Program-made: the position numbers and the translations under genes
Notes under the pieces: generated by a model
What the model was told of the DNA's origin: nothing
Database searches by the model: none
The model's input: the letters and a program-made list of their open reading frames with translations, nothing else
In this document: piece after piece, positions 35,199-48,100 of the stretch
How the letters are laid out: each line of letters starts with the position of its first letter
How positions within the stretch are numbered: position 1 is the stretch's first letter
NCBI GenBank assembly: GCA_018417955.1
Contig: JACTVC010000001.1
Location: forward strand, 4,774,001 to 4,838,000
Length of the DNA stretch: 64,000 nt
Direction: 5' to 3'
DNA from: Laccaria trichodermophora
Taxonomy: Eukaryota; Basidiomycota; Agaricomycetes; Agaricales; Hydnangiaceae

Positions 35199-35899
35199 AT
35201 GCGCTTCTCTCTCATTCTTTTGGCAACATCCCTCAACTCCGCACTCGAATCAGTTGCATCCACCATCCTTGGACTTCGCCAGACCGTACCAACTCTTCCT
35301 GGTATGCGCCCATTCTCAAACGATCCACCATACATCTGACCGACATCTACGACCAGCGTGCTCCTACCCCTGCTTTGTTAGCCCAAATTTGGGTGGTTGC
35401 GCAGCGACGAACTACGTGTGTCTGTGCAACAACCAGCAATACCTCACAAGCACCAGTACTTGCATTCTGCAACACTGCAGTGGGGCAGACCTCACGACCA
35501 CCTACAGGATCTCCCAAGCCACTTGTCTCGCCGTCGTACGTCCTTTACAAATTTTTTCAACAACCTGACCCTGATGTGACGATCTATTATTACCAGGGCG
35601 TAACACTCACCATACCAGGATTGACTTCTAGTACAGTCGCGGCAGCTACTGCGGCTTCAGGACAGTCGTCTACTAGTCAAGCTGCTGGTTCAACTACCAG
35701 TACTAGTCAGGCTGCTGTTCCACCTACTACCATAAAATCCAACGATGCCGGTGCACCCCCCTCTCCCACTGCGCCACAAACTACGGTGGATGCTTCACCC
35801 ACGACCACAATACCCCTCTCTCATAACGATGCTTCCTCATCACGAGTGAATATTCTGGCTGGTATAGCAGCTCTAGCCCTCAACGCTTGCCTATTATGA
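35199..35899 (+). CDS. CFEM-domain protein with probable GPI anchor
   Basis: Three exons (35199-35301, 35357-35535, 35597-35899) give about 194 residues. The N terminus MRFSLILLATSLNSALESVAS is a likely signal peptide. Exon 2 encodes a cysteine-rich CFEM core: CSYPCFVSPNLGGC, NYVCLCNNQQYL, TCILQHCSGADL and SQATCLAV, eight cysteines in CFEM order. Exon 3 is Ser/Thr/Ala-rich, suitable for O-glycosylation, and ends in a hydrophobic tail (ILAGIAALALNACLL) after small residues, as expected for GPI attachment. CFEM proteins sit at the fungal cell wall or membrane; some bind haem or act in host interaction. A single unspliced frame through 35123-35899 also exists, but only splicing gives the signal peptide and the cysteine pattern. 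Confidence 0.85.
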
Positions 35900-37344
35900 T
35901 CAATCTTTCACCGATGATACATATGTATCAATACACCCGCTCACCGAGGTCCAGAACGGGCTGAGGGTTCATGAAGTTGTCGTTCTGTCTCCTGATACTC
36001 TATTAAAGATGTAATATTTTTCTTTAGCCCGTAAGGAATGAGAAGTAGATTTCACTTTTATCTATATTGCAGTTCGGACGTACGCGCAAACCTCGAACAG
36101 ATAATGCATAGAACGGAACGCCACAAGCGTGGCACGTAGGTACTCATACAGCTGGAATACATAAATTGTAAAAAAATTCAAGGAACTTACCATAAATCAT
36201 TCAAAGGGTCAGACCCGTTATCAAAAGTTGTAGGAATGGATTCATGATTTATCTCTTCGTCATTCAACTCTTTCGCAGCGGACCGCCGGCCCCGTCGACG
36301 CACCAAGCAGGCGACTTCTCGCTCGCGTAACCACTGGAGCAAGTGCTGGGCAATGGGCCATTTGGTTCTGTAGGACGGGTTGGGCGTTACTTTGTATAAC
36401 CTAAAGAAGCAAGAGTTTGCGATTTTGAACATCTGAGGAGCAAAGTAGCTGTTGCCCAGGAACGTAATTTACTGTGGTAGATGCGGACCCAAGCAAAAAC
36501 CCCGATGGGTGACTCCACGTCACTACAATAAAAGCGGAGAACATCAGAGCAATTTATACTCCTTTTTGAAGAGGTCCAAAGTGTGAAGGGGCACTTGGGG
36601 AGGAATGATGAATCGAACACCCGTCTTTAGCTCACTATTAACTGTGGAAGAATGGATTGCGGCACGGCGACACCAGTGTCTGGAAATTGACGTTTTAAAC
36701 CAAAGGAATTCGCGTTGAAGATGCCGTGAATCACACCTTTACAACAGTCTATCCAGATTTCCGTAGAGAGGTCCGCGTCTTCGATCGAATATAAATAGTA
36801 TGTAAGAGCCTGAGAGACGAGGGCGGACGATGATATTTTGATTTTCCCGAGTCTTCATAAATACCTGAGGAGATATGCAGAGTGAAGAGGCTTTAAGACC
36901 AATCATGATCTTCTCCGCCTTCCATGGTAGTGCTCCAGAGGGTGCGTGTGCCACACTCAACTCAACCTAGCGCTGAATTACCAGTGGCCGCACTAATGGT
37001 ATCCACGTCAATGTCGGCACTAAATGATGGGATTTTTTTTTGAAAGTTGGTTTAACCTCGTTGAGGGGGAAGTCTACAACGTACCACTTAATTTCTGAGC
37101 GCTTGCGCCGACTTTGGAAAGTTGGCTTGACGTTTTATCGTCACTTTGAACAAGTTCAGCCTACCTGGGGCCGTCACTGAGGCCTGAGGGCTTGGAAAAA
37201 CCAATTACCTCTATCTTGTGTGAAGGAATACGCACAAAGACTTGCATCGGTTTGCCCGCCAATGTAAGGCTGTTGGCTTGACAACCGTCGGAGTCCCAAC
37301 TCTTTTCCTATTCAATTGCTCACCCTTAGAGCCCTTATCTAACA
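35900..37344. other. Intergenic region, no confident gene
   Basis: Minus-strand frames in 36187-36960 lack family motifs. I see no RNA gene or repeat here beyond the element that begins near 37345. Confidence 0.3.
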
Positions 37345-38826
37345 CAAGTGACAATGGGTGACTTTCCGTAACTCAAATCTATAAAAGCGAATAAATCTGA
37401 CCCTTATCGGAGCTTGAAACGAGAACTTCACACGAGAGTTTGTTGGAGTGAATAAACCGTAACGCCAATTGATTAGATTCAATTAGATTTGTTTGCTAGC
37501 CGTGAATCAACTCACTTCCCTCCCATCTGCGCGACTTTGAGGTCAAGCAGGCCCATGGGTGGGTGAATCTAGTTGATACTAAAGCCACTCAGCCAGAAAG
37601 CTAGGCCACACAACGAATGAAGCCCAGAAAATGTCAAAATGAGCTGTAAAGGGCCATGGTTCAGCAAGTTGGGTGGTGAAAATCATGTTTGAGAGGGAAA
37701 ATCATGTTCAGAGAGGGAAACTTGTAGCCACAATACATTAGTAGTGCTAATGAACTCTGTAGAGGTATAAACTCATAACCAGAGAGGGCAGAATGTCCTC
37801 AGTCATAGGAGAGTGGTGAGGATTGGCCCGATGAGGGAGAGATGACTAAGCCGAGGTGGGAAGAAAACGCCCCCAGGAAGGAAAGGTTTCCTCTTGGCAG
37901 GGTTTATTCGAGCGTTTGAAATCTGTTCGAGGGGGTCAGACCCTATGAACAGATTAAGGTTTATAGAAGGTCGTCAACCATGGCGCCCATCAACATTGAA
38001 CCCTTCGTGGACACGGCATCTCGGCTGAGGACCCTAGATCTCGTCAATTTATTTAAATCTAGAGAATTTGTGTTACGGAAAGTCACCCAATGGGTGACTT
38101 TCCGTAACTCAAATTTATAAAAATGAATAAATCTGACCCTTATCGGAGTTTGAAGCGGGAACTTCACACGACAGTTTGTTGGAGTGAATAAACCGTAACG
38201 CCAACTGATTAGATTCTATTAGATTTATTTCCTTGCCTCCAATAAACTCACTTCCCTCCCATCTGGGCTACTTTGTGGTCATGCAGGCCCACGGTTGGGT
38301 CTATAATAGCTGACACTCGATATACTCAGCCAACAAGTAAGGCCACCCAAAAAACGAAGCCCAGGAAATGTCAAATGAGCTGAAAAGGACCATGGTCCAG
38401 TGAGTTGGTGTTGAGAAGAGTGTTTGTGGAGGGAAAAACATGTCCAGGAAGGGAATTTTGTATCTACAATAAATTTCTACTGCTAATGAACTCTGTAGTG
38501 GTATAAAACTGCAACCAGAGAGGGCAGAATGTCCTCAGCCGTAGGAGAATTGCATGGGGGATAGCCTGATGAGGTAGAGCTGACTAAGCCGGGTGGGAAG
38601 TAAACGCGCCCGAGAAGGAAAGGTTTCCTCTTGGCAGGGTTTATTCGTGCGTTTGAAATCTGTTCGAGGGGTCCGTACCCTCTGAATAGATTAAGGTTTG
38701 TAACTGGGTTCCAACCAGGGACTCCATCAAAGTTGAACCCTTACAAGACTCGGCATCCCGGCAAAGGACCCTAGATCTCGTCGATTTATTCAAATCTAGA
38801 GAATTTGTGTTACGGAAAGTCACCCA
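37345..38826. mobile_element. Two head-to-tail copies of an about 735-bp element
   Basis: Unit 1 spans about 37354-38087 and unit 2 about 38091-38823. Each begins GGGTGACTTTCCGTAAC and ends in its exact reverse complement GTTACGGAAAGTCACCC. The trinucleotide AAT precedes unit 1, lies between the units and follows unit 2, as a shared target duplication would. Inner words such as TTGGAGTGAATAAACCGTAACG and GAAAGGTTTCCTCTTGGCAGG are conserved between units. They may be two tandem non-autonomous TIR elements; two tandem solo LTRs with palindromic ends is an alternative. No protein domain is present. Confidence 0.7.
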
Positions 38827-38965
38827 ATCTCTTCATGTTCGGTTGCTTCATCTGCTAAGTAAGGGATGGCGCTGAGGTCGACCCTCGTGGACAATCCTGA
38901 AGTTGGCCACCGCCCACACCCTCTTCTCGCTTCAATCACTCATTCCCCTCCGAGTCACCTCTCCG

Positions 38966-40473
38966 ATGAGTATTTTCCAGGTAACTCTTGGTGAGATTCA
39001 TGCTCCCTTCTCATATTGCAATTTCCTGACTATGGATATCGATAGGCCCTCTTTTGCTGGGCATCTTTTGTGAGGAAATTTTCTTGACGCTGAGGAGCCG
39101 TGTTATGTGCTGACTTTTTTCTTTGGGTCCACAAGTTAACACCTATCTCTTTGGGGTACTTACATTCCAATATGCATCGTATTACAATACTGGTGAGTCA
39201 CCAGCTGCCGTTCCCCCTTGATCAGGTTCTGACCGCTCGACGAATAGCATTCAACGACGCGTTATGGATTCGGTCAGTGTCCGGTCTCAGGCTGACTCGG
39301 ATCATTGTGATCGCCTTGACTGATACATACCATAATCATGGCTGGCAGACTCACTGTTTTTTCGTTATTCTGCCTCGACACCTTCCACAGCAGTTCGTGA
39401 GTCGAGCGGAGTGTTCACGAAAAACGTCGAGTGATAACCTTGTCTAGATTAATATACCTCGCTTGGGTCTATGCGTGCGTATTCATCATCAATCCCTCGC
39501 CATATTATTATTAAATGCCAAACACCACTCACCAGTGTAGATGACTTTGTCAATCCCTTAGCTTTGGCCAGTACGTTTCTACCGAACTTGTCCGCGCTCG
39601 AGGTTGATTATTTCTGTATATCAGGACCTATCTGGCCTTACCCAGCATGGGTATTTGTAGCTACGGTCACGGCTTGCATAACGCAGGTGTTTTTGGCATA
39701 TCGGTGAGTTGCCGCTTCATCATCTGTAATTCCCTTTGCTCATTCGTTTTTCCCCAGGATCCTCAGGCTTAAAAAGAGCGTTGCGTTATACGCTACCGTG
39801 TTGGTTCTGGCTGCTGCCGCTTTTATTTTTGGCATTATCTTCGGCGTGAAGGTCTGCAATGTCAAAACGTATGTCATCGTTTCGCAACGACTGAGTCTTG
39901 TCTTCGGCGCTGATTTTTTAATGACTAGCATGATGGAAACAGGGGGTATGAGCTCTTTGATATCTGTGTGGCTTTGTCTGGAAGTCGGCGTGAACGTCCT
40001 GATTACTGGTCCGCGTTTGCGTTTGAACTGCTTGGTGACGTCTTAGTCACTCCTATTTCGCAGGTATCTTATTGCATTCACTTTCCCAATCACGAACAGG
40101 ATTTCAGAGATCTGATAGTATAATAAACCGTCTTATGCAGACGACGGTACAGACAGGTGTCTTTCAATCCCCTGCGCCAAAGGCACTAACCTGACCTTTA
40201 CATCGTATCAGGACTCTTGACCAGTGTCGTGTCTGTTCTGACGTTGGTTTTATACCTTGCTGATAGGCACACCGAGTTCTACAGCTTGTTCGGTGTACCG
40301 ATCAGCCGCTTGTACAGCAATGTAAGTGTTGTAGATTCAAAAACTGCCATTTACGCTGACGCGACTCCGTTCAGACGCTCATGCACACACTGCTTTGTCG
40401 AGAAGAGCTACGTGGGATGATTGGTCTTCCTGGAGAGTCTACCGTAGGCTTCCCTTTTTTTCATGGAGGATGA
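38966..40473 (+). CDS. DUF6534-like seven-transmembrane protein
   Basis: Many short exons on plus join into a polytopic membrane protein: MSIFQVTLG, GPLLLGIFCEEIFLTL, LNTYLFGVLTFQYASYYNT, FNDALWIRSVSG, LTVFSLFCLDTFHSS, LIYLAWVYAC, DFVNPLALASTFLPNLSALE, GPIWPYPAWVFVATVTACITQ, then ILRLKKSVALYATVLVLAA. It ends with SIINRLMQTTVQTGLLTSVV, SVLTLVLYLADRH and SRLYSNTLMHTLLCREELRG, stop at 40471. This order (LDTxHS, WP...ITQxFLAYR, the NRLxxxTVQTGLLTS block) is typical of the Agaricomycete DUF6534 family, whose function is unknown. Exon edges are approximate; one proposed intron (39100-39135) is only 36 bp, and the stretch at about 39870-40090 is uncertain. Confidence 0.65.
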
Positions 40474-41150
40474 CAAATGAAGACTTGATCTGATAGCATA
40501 TAACATTGACGACCGATAACATCCAACTTTTCGTTCGCAAAGAGATAGAGACGGACGTCCATATTGACGATTCGTCGGAGTTGGTCAAGGTGTCACCGAG
40601 CGTTGGGGTCTGGGATAGCGAACATACAATGGAGGAAAAGTGATGGTTACGCTGGAATTCAATTCTATGTCGGAACATTCCCATTATGCCTAGCCTTTTT
40701 TTCCCATTATCTTACTTGCTCTACTCATGCATTTGCCCTTGCATCGACCTCTTTGCACAACTGTACTTATTATATTGACTTGACCTGTACTCAGACCATT
40801 GACTGTCCTTACTATTACAGTACTTCGTAGTGCAAATACCTCGTTTGTACTTCAAATAATCTATTTCAAGTGAGGGTCAAGTAATTATCGGTTGGTATGG
40901 ACACAGGTGTTGGATTTATCATGTATCCATTTCTGTATGTACTAGTAGTATCGTTGTGATTGTGCAGGGATTTGAAAGAGGCAACCTAATGGAATTAAAC
41001 GCGTCCAATGCAGTCCGAGAGGTGCAAGCAACCTAAAGATGCTTGTGTATGTCAGTCACCATGCCCTTTTGAAATAAGGGTTGAGGTTTGGTGAAAGTAA
41101 AAATATTCACTTCGACTTTGAGCGCGTACAAAATTGAGATGATGAAAAGA
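40474..41150. other. Intergenic region, no gene seen
   Basis: No coding or RNA feature is supported between the DUF6534-like gene and the tRNA-like gene. Confidence 0.35.
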
Positions 41151-41234
41151 TGGACACTGTGGGGATTGAACCCACGACCTCATGCAAGCATATCGACATG
41201 CAAAGCAGGCGCGCTACCACTGTGCCAAGAGCCC
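41151..41234 (-). tRNA. tRNA-Ala(TGC)-like gene with a 12-nt intron
   Basis: Minus strand, 84 nt. Acceptor strands GGGCTCT and AGTGTCC pair at five positions plus one wobble and one mismatch. The D arm is GCAC-AGTGGTA-GCGC with one mismatch. The anticodon stem-loop is CCTGC-TTTGCAT, reading TGC, followed by a 12-nt intron after position 37, then GCATG (one mismatch). The variable loop is AGGTC, the T arm GTGGG-TTCAATC-CCCAC is perfect, and the discriminator is A. Three stem mismatches mean it could be a degenerate tRNA gene. It sits about 65 bp from the truncated left edge of cassette B. Confidence 0.65.
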
Positions 41235-41299
41235 GTATACATAGTAGCAGTAAATACATGTAACTTCCATAGGTGCCGTCAATGTTTCGGTACAATTTC

Positions 41300-44200
41300 A
41301 CCCTTCTTCCCCTTCCTAAGAGCAACGCGCATCTGGCTCCCAGTCTTCTTCATCCTCCTCCTCCTAACACTCATTCACTTCCTCATCTCACTCCTTCTCA
41401 TCGATACCAAACCACTCCAACGCAGATCTGAAAGCCAAGAATTACCTCAACTCAAGCGAACCCGTCATCGATCATCGATCATCCCTAACCCATTCGACTT
41501 TTGTCCGAGTTATAGTCCTGGCGATAGGATCGGCGCAAAGTATGGTGCTGTTACGCTTTCGAAGAGTAGGATGCACCTTGGGATTGGGGCGAGGATTCAG
41601 AGGGTGTTGAATAAGGCGCTGGCGGGTCAGAGTGTTACTATCTCTGTTTTGGGCGGTTCAGGTATCCCTTTTTCCTTTTTCCCTTCCATCTTCCTACTTC
41701 CACGCCCCAAAACTCACGTACCCCGCAGTGTCAGCATGCCACGGAGCAGGGGACGACCCTATATCCCCTACATGCTACGCATCCCGCTTCTTCCGGTGGT
41801 GGAACACCGTCTTTCCACACCCGGCTACAGAACTGACAAATGGCGCTTTGCGACGCACGAATTCGGGATACTTTGGGTATTGCAATTCGCACCATCTCCC
41901 TGATCAGACGGATTTGGTTATTATTGAGCTGGATACGGAGGATGAACCGTGCGTTTCTTTTCGTTTCTCTTTCATACCATTCGCTTTTTTTCCTTCTTTT
42001 CTTTCGTTTCTTGTCTGTTTCTTTCGTACCACCCCTTTTTTCTTTTTGTTCGTTATCGACCGCCTGCGCCCACCCTTCTTCTCACACATTTCATTGCCGT
42101 CTTATCGTCACCCCCCGCCCATAAGACGGACTTTACCCACACCGAGCAGGTAGCCGCCCACGAGGCCATCCTATCTTGCTCGTTTTCTCGTTTATCTTCT
42201 GCCATGGCTCTGCCCTTTTCACATCTTTTATTCGCTATGACCATTATCGTCTTTCTCAGAGCCCATCTGGGAGAGTTTCGCCTTTGGTCCCTTAGGTTCC
42301 CTACCCATCCAATTCTTCTCCATTTCCCATTTCATAGAAACACCTTGCGTTTCGAAAGTCGAGCGGTCGGCGTTGTCGTGTTGATTTCCCCACTTTCGAT
42401 TCTATTACCCCCGCTTCCCTTTCGTTGTGGGTCGGGCAGTTTGTCCTTTCCTTCTTTGAGCCGCGACGAGTTGTTGTGACCTACCTACCTTCCTTCTCCT
42501 TGTTTCCGGAAGACGTGGACCCCCTTCTTTCTTCCTTCTCTTCTTCGCGTTTCCATGGGATTTTCTTTTCTTGACTTTGGTTTGGTCGTCCTCTTTCTTG
42601 ATAACCTCTGGGCGTCCCAGCGGCGTTTAACAGGGAGCCTGTCCATGCTTCTTCCTTTCTTTTTGTGCTTGAAAGCTCCGGAGGGAGCGTCCTTTTGCGT
42701 TTCCCTTGTGACCTATCTTCTTATTTCTCATACTTCTGCTCCTTCAATGTGGTCGTCCTCTTGATAACCTCCGGGTGTCTCCTCGCCCACGCAACGGCGT
42801 TTGGCAGGCAGCCTGCGCATATTTCTTTCTTTCTTTTCTGAAGTGTGGTTGAAAGCTCTGAAGGGAGCGTCTTTCCTTTTCTTTTCTCTTGTTAATCGCG
42901 ACCAAGGACTTTCCCTCTCTTTTTTGTCAGGTCTTACTTTCCTCCCCGCTTTTCACTTCTATTCTTTTCCTAAAAGCCGGGGTCTCTCTTCTGTCATCCA
43001 AATGTGCTTTTTTGGCTGTTTTTGCTATTGGATTGAAGGCTTTGCTGCGTCCTATCATGCGCCGCATGATCCCTCCCTTCTTCTCTTGTCGCGTTTCTAT
43101 TCGGCCTCTCCAATTTGGTCATTTTCTTGATAACCTCCGCCCACCCAGCGGTGTTTGGCAGGCAGTCTGTGCTTGTTTCTTTCTTTTCTTTCTTTATGAA
43201 TTGTGGTTGAAAGCTCTGGCGGGAGCGTCTTTCCTTTGCATTTATCGCCGCCATATTTTTCTTGTCAGGTCTTCCTTTCCTCCCCGTTGTCCACTTCTAT
43301 CCCTTTCGGGTCCCCCTTCTGCCAATCCATATGTGACCGCTTTTAGGCTTCTTTTCTATCGCTTTGCGTTTGTCTTCTGCGTCCTATCATATGGTTTTTC
43401 CTTCAGCCCGCAATATCTTGGGAGCAGTCTCGAGTTCGACTTTTTTGAGCCTTGTGGTCTTTTACTGGATGTTGGGGCTTTCATGTGGTTGTTCTAGTGA
43501 AAGTCCCTCCTTCGTCTTTCCGCTTAATCCTTCTACTTCTTTACCCTTCAACTTCTTTATCCTTCAACTTCTCCTAGTCAAAACTTCCCTTTAAAATTCA
43601 ATCCTCCTCTTTCTCCCCTTCTCCCTCTAGCATCGAGACTAACCTATCTCACAGGAACCAAGACATAATGGACCACTTTGAGATCCTCATCCGCTCCATC
43701 CTCATAAGGCCCGACAAACCCGCCGTCCTCCTCCTCGGCCATTTCTCACCACAAACACATCAAACACACGGTTTCGCAGGACCAGACCACTGGCACAACA
43801 TCGTCGCGCAATTCTACGACGTCCCACACTTCTCCGTCAAATCTGCCCTCTTCCCCGATTACATGCGCGATCCAAAGTCTATCCAGAAGTACTTTGTCGA
43901 TCCCGTAATCGCTAGTCCTGCGGGGCATTAACTCATCTCGGAGATACTCGTGGCGTACTTCCAGAGCCAGATATGTACGGCGTGGAGCGTGGCTACTGGA
44001 TCATCGTACGAAGCTGTCCCAGTGCACACCGCAGGGTCTGAAGGAGGCGCAGGCGACGCCCATGGGCTATTCGGGGACATCGGTCAACGCCCTGGAGTAC
44101 CTGAGCCAGAAAAGGGTGATTTAGCTGTTGACGCAGCTGTGGAAAAGAAGATGGCAGCTGCTGCGGCTGCAGCAGCGATGAAAGACCGCAGGGACTCGTC

Positions 44201-44786
44201 TTCCTCCTCCTCCTCTTCCCCTCAGCTCCTCACCGTCCCCTCTGGCCGAATCAACACCGACCAAACGGGAACAGGCCCTTCGAAGAGATTGCCCCATTCT
44301 GTGTCTCCGCAAACGACCTCATCAACCCCTTGCCACCGTCGTTGTTCTACGGCTCCGGGTGGTACGCGCACCATCCGAGTGGGAGTGGTGGGGATGCCTT
44401 GATTACTGATGCGCATTATTGGCACTCGGCGCTGCCGACGAGCAAGTTGAGGATACCGATACAGGTTGGTGGCGGGGATATTGGTGTGTATTATTTGAGG
44501 GAGCCGGTGGGTGTTGTTGGGGAGGGGAGTTCGGTTGAGTGTTGGGTTGATGATAATTATGCGGGTGCGAAGGTTATTGAGAATGCGGCGGATATTGGGG
44601 ATGCGATACCTACGTACGTTGCTCTTTCCTTCTTTTCCTTCTTACTCTTATACCCCGCGCACCTGTAGGTTGAAGATGATTGACCATTACGTTGGACGAG
44701 GTTCTCATTTTGTGGAATGTCAGTTGTTGGGTGAGGAAGGACAGAGTGTGCCGATGTTCAAGATCATTGGGATTTTCGCGACGTGA
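41300..44786 (+). pseudogene. SGNH/GDSL-hydrolase-like gene, broken copy B
   Basis: Homology to copy A starts near 41300 inside exon 1, so the promoter and start codon are missing. Recognisable parts are the membrane segment (IWLPVFFILLLLTLIHFL), SPGDRIGAKYGAVTLSKSRM, the GGS block, VSACHGAG and NSGYFGYCNSHHLPDQTD. A 1,706-bp intron (41949-43654) follows, then MDHFEILIRSILIRPDKPAV and GPDHWHNIVAQFYD. Here the codon after PAGH is TAA (43929-43931), where copy A has GAA. Further one-base losses follow near 44255-44285, then FYGSGWYAHHPSGSG, VGGGDIGVYYLREP and a last exon ending IIGIFAT at 44786. Function as for copy A; this copy cannot make a full protein. Confidence 0.75.
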
Positions 44787-44873
44787 ACCCTTTGTTGCTT
44801 ACTGAAGGACTCAGTAACGTACGGACTCGGACGTTCTCTGGTTTCTAGGATGTAGAATATGATTTTGTGTAGT

Positions 44874-44894
44874 GTGTGTATTCGAAATGCACAC
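44874..44894. promoter_or_regulatory. Near-palindrome between hydrolase and receptor, copy B
   Basis: Same 21-bp TTCGAA-centred near-palindrome as at 7462-7482 and 58765-58785, 283 bp upstream of the receptor start. Confidence 0.35.
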
Positions 44895-45176
44895 GGATGA
44901 CTAATTTCGATTTCGCCTTGGACAACCCAACTACTTACAATCCGCCCCATTCCTACGCCTTCAAGATCGCGGGGTTATGTGAACTGGAGAACTTCCAGAC
45001 TATTTTCTATCTAAACTTCTCTCGTTGCGCACCACAACTCAGTCAAAACAGCCCCTGTATCAATCCAGGCACCCCTTTCTGCAGATACCACGCAAGTTGC
45101 ACGAAATGACAGATCTAGACGCCCTGACACTGCCCCGCCTTGTCTTCCCTTGTCCTCATCTCTCGCACTCATAATC

Positions 45177-48100
45177 ATGGCCGAACAAATGTCGCCCAAT
45201 GCAAAGGAATCGAAGAAGAAATCCAGAGGCATGAGAAAACTCATTCCAGATCTGATTCAACGACTCAAGTCTCCCAATGAGTCGGCTCACCAGACGATTT
45301 CCACTCGGGTTTCTGTCTCCTCCGCATCAAGTGCTCACCATGGAACCGATGCAGGAAATGCAGAGCCGAGGGCTACAAGTAAGTATACTACTATTGGCTC
45401 CATCTTAGTGTTATCGACGTTGACTTAACTGGTGTCCAGGCGGCAATGCTACCTCGAATAACAGTATGTACTGTCCTGGACTCCTACCTCACAGACCTAG
45501 CCGATTCAGCTCATCCTCCAGATCCTACCGTCCCCTTCCAGTCAGCAAGACCTTCGTCAAGTGTTCCGGATCTGCAGGAGTCCGCCGTGGGTCAAGGTGA
45601 GATGTGATTTGCCGAGTCTTTGTGTCTGACAGGTTGATATCGGACTCGTGTGTAGAAGAGGACAACCGCGAAGTCAGCCTCACTTTCACTCCTGTTGCAG
45701 GACCAGTCTCAACGAATACTCAACCTCAGACCTCGGATTGGAAGGCGACTGCAAAGGAGGGTGTTAAAGTGGCTGGGCGGTTCACGGAAACGCTCCTGAA
45801 GAAGGTGCCGGGATGTGTCAGTGCAAATCCGGTCCAGATGGCATTTTCCATCGCTAAAGTGATCATCGAAATAAAAGATGTAGGTTGTCGTCTCTTATTT
45901 ATCTTTTGGGTGCTGGTTGACTATTATATCAGGCAGTTGAAAGCAACAAAGACGAGCTTGTACAACTTCTCGAAAGAACGGCAAACAGACTCCTGACTGT
46001 TGAGAGCAAGGAAGTTAGCAGCAAGGCCGCCGAGGAGGCAATGGAGAATTTCAAAAAGTACGTCGTCTTTCGTGCACCAATAGGATACCATAACGAACCT
46101 GTCACCATCCAGGATCATTGGGGAAGAAATGCAGAAGTTAAAAGCTCTGGCCGATGAATCAGTTCTTATAAAGGTAGTAGACTACGAAGCGTATGGGACG
46201 AAGATCCAGCAAATTTTTCAACGAGTCGAAGAGGCAACGAGGTTCTTCATGGTGCGTACCATTCATTATATAAGTTTACCTATATTCATATTCGTCGCTC
46301 CCAGCTCGAAATGACGATCAGCATCCACCAAACGGCCAGTCAAATACAAGATGGTGCCAAGGTAAGCATTCAAGTTCCCTGGTCTGCAATCTGCACTGAT
46401 AAATTGTACAGAGAGAGTCCCTGCAGCGTTTGAATCCCTCCGAGAAGGCTGACCACAGAACCGTCTTCGAAGGACATGGCCTGAAGCGTGAAGCGTGCAC
46501 GGACGGAACGCGTGTCAGGATATTGGAGGACATCACGAAATGGGCTAACGATTGTTCATCGGCCAGCTCGCGTGTCTTCTGGCTGACCGGTCAAGCTGGA
46601 TCCGGCAAAACCACCATTGCATATACCATAGCCAAAGTGTTCGAGCAAGATGCCAATCCCAACCAACATACTGTCTTGGGCGGCAACTTTTTCTGCTCCC
46701 GACAATTCGAAGAAACGCGAGCCCAGACCCGTATCCTTCCCACCATCGCCTATCAGTTTGCTCGGAAATGCAAATCGTACGCAGACGCCTTGCATGTTTC
46801 CGACAAATTCGACTCTGTTAAATTCGATGTTGCCACCCAGCTGTTGGACCTTCTTGTCGGGCCTTGGCAGCAGTCCGAAAGCACACGGGGTATAGGACCG
46901 CGGCTGTACCTCATCGTCATTGATGCTCTTGATGAGATTGACGGCGAAGGAGGATCAGCTTTTCTAGGTGACCTACTCAACGCAATCGACAAATACAACC
47001 TAAGAGGTCTCAAGTTTCTTGTGACTAGCCGGTCAGATCCTGAACTTGTTGAGCGCTGCAAGGCATTCACGTCCGAGGCCGTCTGTCGTCTCCAAGATGT
47101 GCCGATTGAGGAGGCCAGGTCAGACATCAGGATATACCTGAAAGACAAGCTGAAGAAACTTGACGGCACTCCCGAGCTGACCGAGCTTGAGCAGCGGGCT
47201 GATGGCCTCTTCATCTACGCTGCAACTGTGGTGAAGTACTTGACCCCACGTCGCTCAATCACTGTTCGTGAGCAGACAGAGATGCTCACGAAGCTCTTTT
47301 CCAAGTCAGATAAACCAGTTTCCGTGGGCAACGCTACATTCTTGGTTGATGAATTGTACCGTCGAATTATGTGCGACATCTTTTCGCCGTTCGAGGGAGG
47401 GATCTTGATCCGCAGGTTGCGCATACTTTATACCTTCCTATGTACGGCTGAACGCACGTCCACCTCCACCGTTGCTGCGCTCGTCGCGAACAACGACGAC
47501 GAAGTTGCAAAGGCCGTTCTTGATGATCTCCATGCTGTGCTTTATTCCCAAAATGATCGAGTTTTTTGGTACCATGCCTCCTTTCCTGACTTCGTTTTTG
47601 ATCCAGCACGGTCAAACTTCACCTTGGACAAGGAGTACTTTGCATTTTCATGTGACGAACCTGCCCATCACAATCTTCTTGCCGAATCTTGTTTCCACAT
47701 CATGGAGTTTGGTTCTGATAAGAAGTCTGATTCTGGTTTGCGATTCAACATGGGCAAAATACCGTCATCCTTCCTGTTCGACAGTGATAACGCCGCACTC
47801 GCCGAAGAGGTCAACAAAAACACTAGTGCCGCTCTGAGGTACTCAGTCCGGCACTGGACTCACCACTTGCCCCAGTTGATCAAGACCGATAACCTTCGTG
47901 GCCTCATTTTGGATTTTCTCCAAATTCGTGTCCTGTTCTGGATTGAGGCCATGAACCTGCTTGGACTACGCAATGAGTGCACTCCGATGCTTCAACGTGC
48001 ACGTGAGTGGGCCTTGAAGGTATGAATTGTAAAGTTTGAGCCGTACTGCAACAACTAATGCTGTGAATCAGTGTGGGAACGATTATTTAGAATTGGCGCG

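Noticed and set aside
35123..35899. Single-exon 258-residue secreted protein
   Set aside because: Splicing two introns yields a signal peptide and the eight-cysteine CFEM pattern, which the unspliced frame lacks.
37345..38830. Complete LTR retrotransposon with two LTRs
   Set aside because: The two units are adjacent with only AAT between them and no gag or pol sequence.
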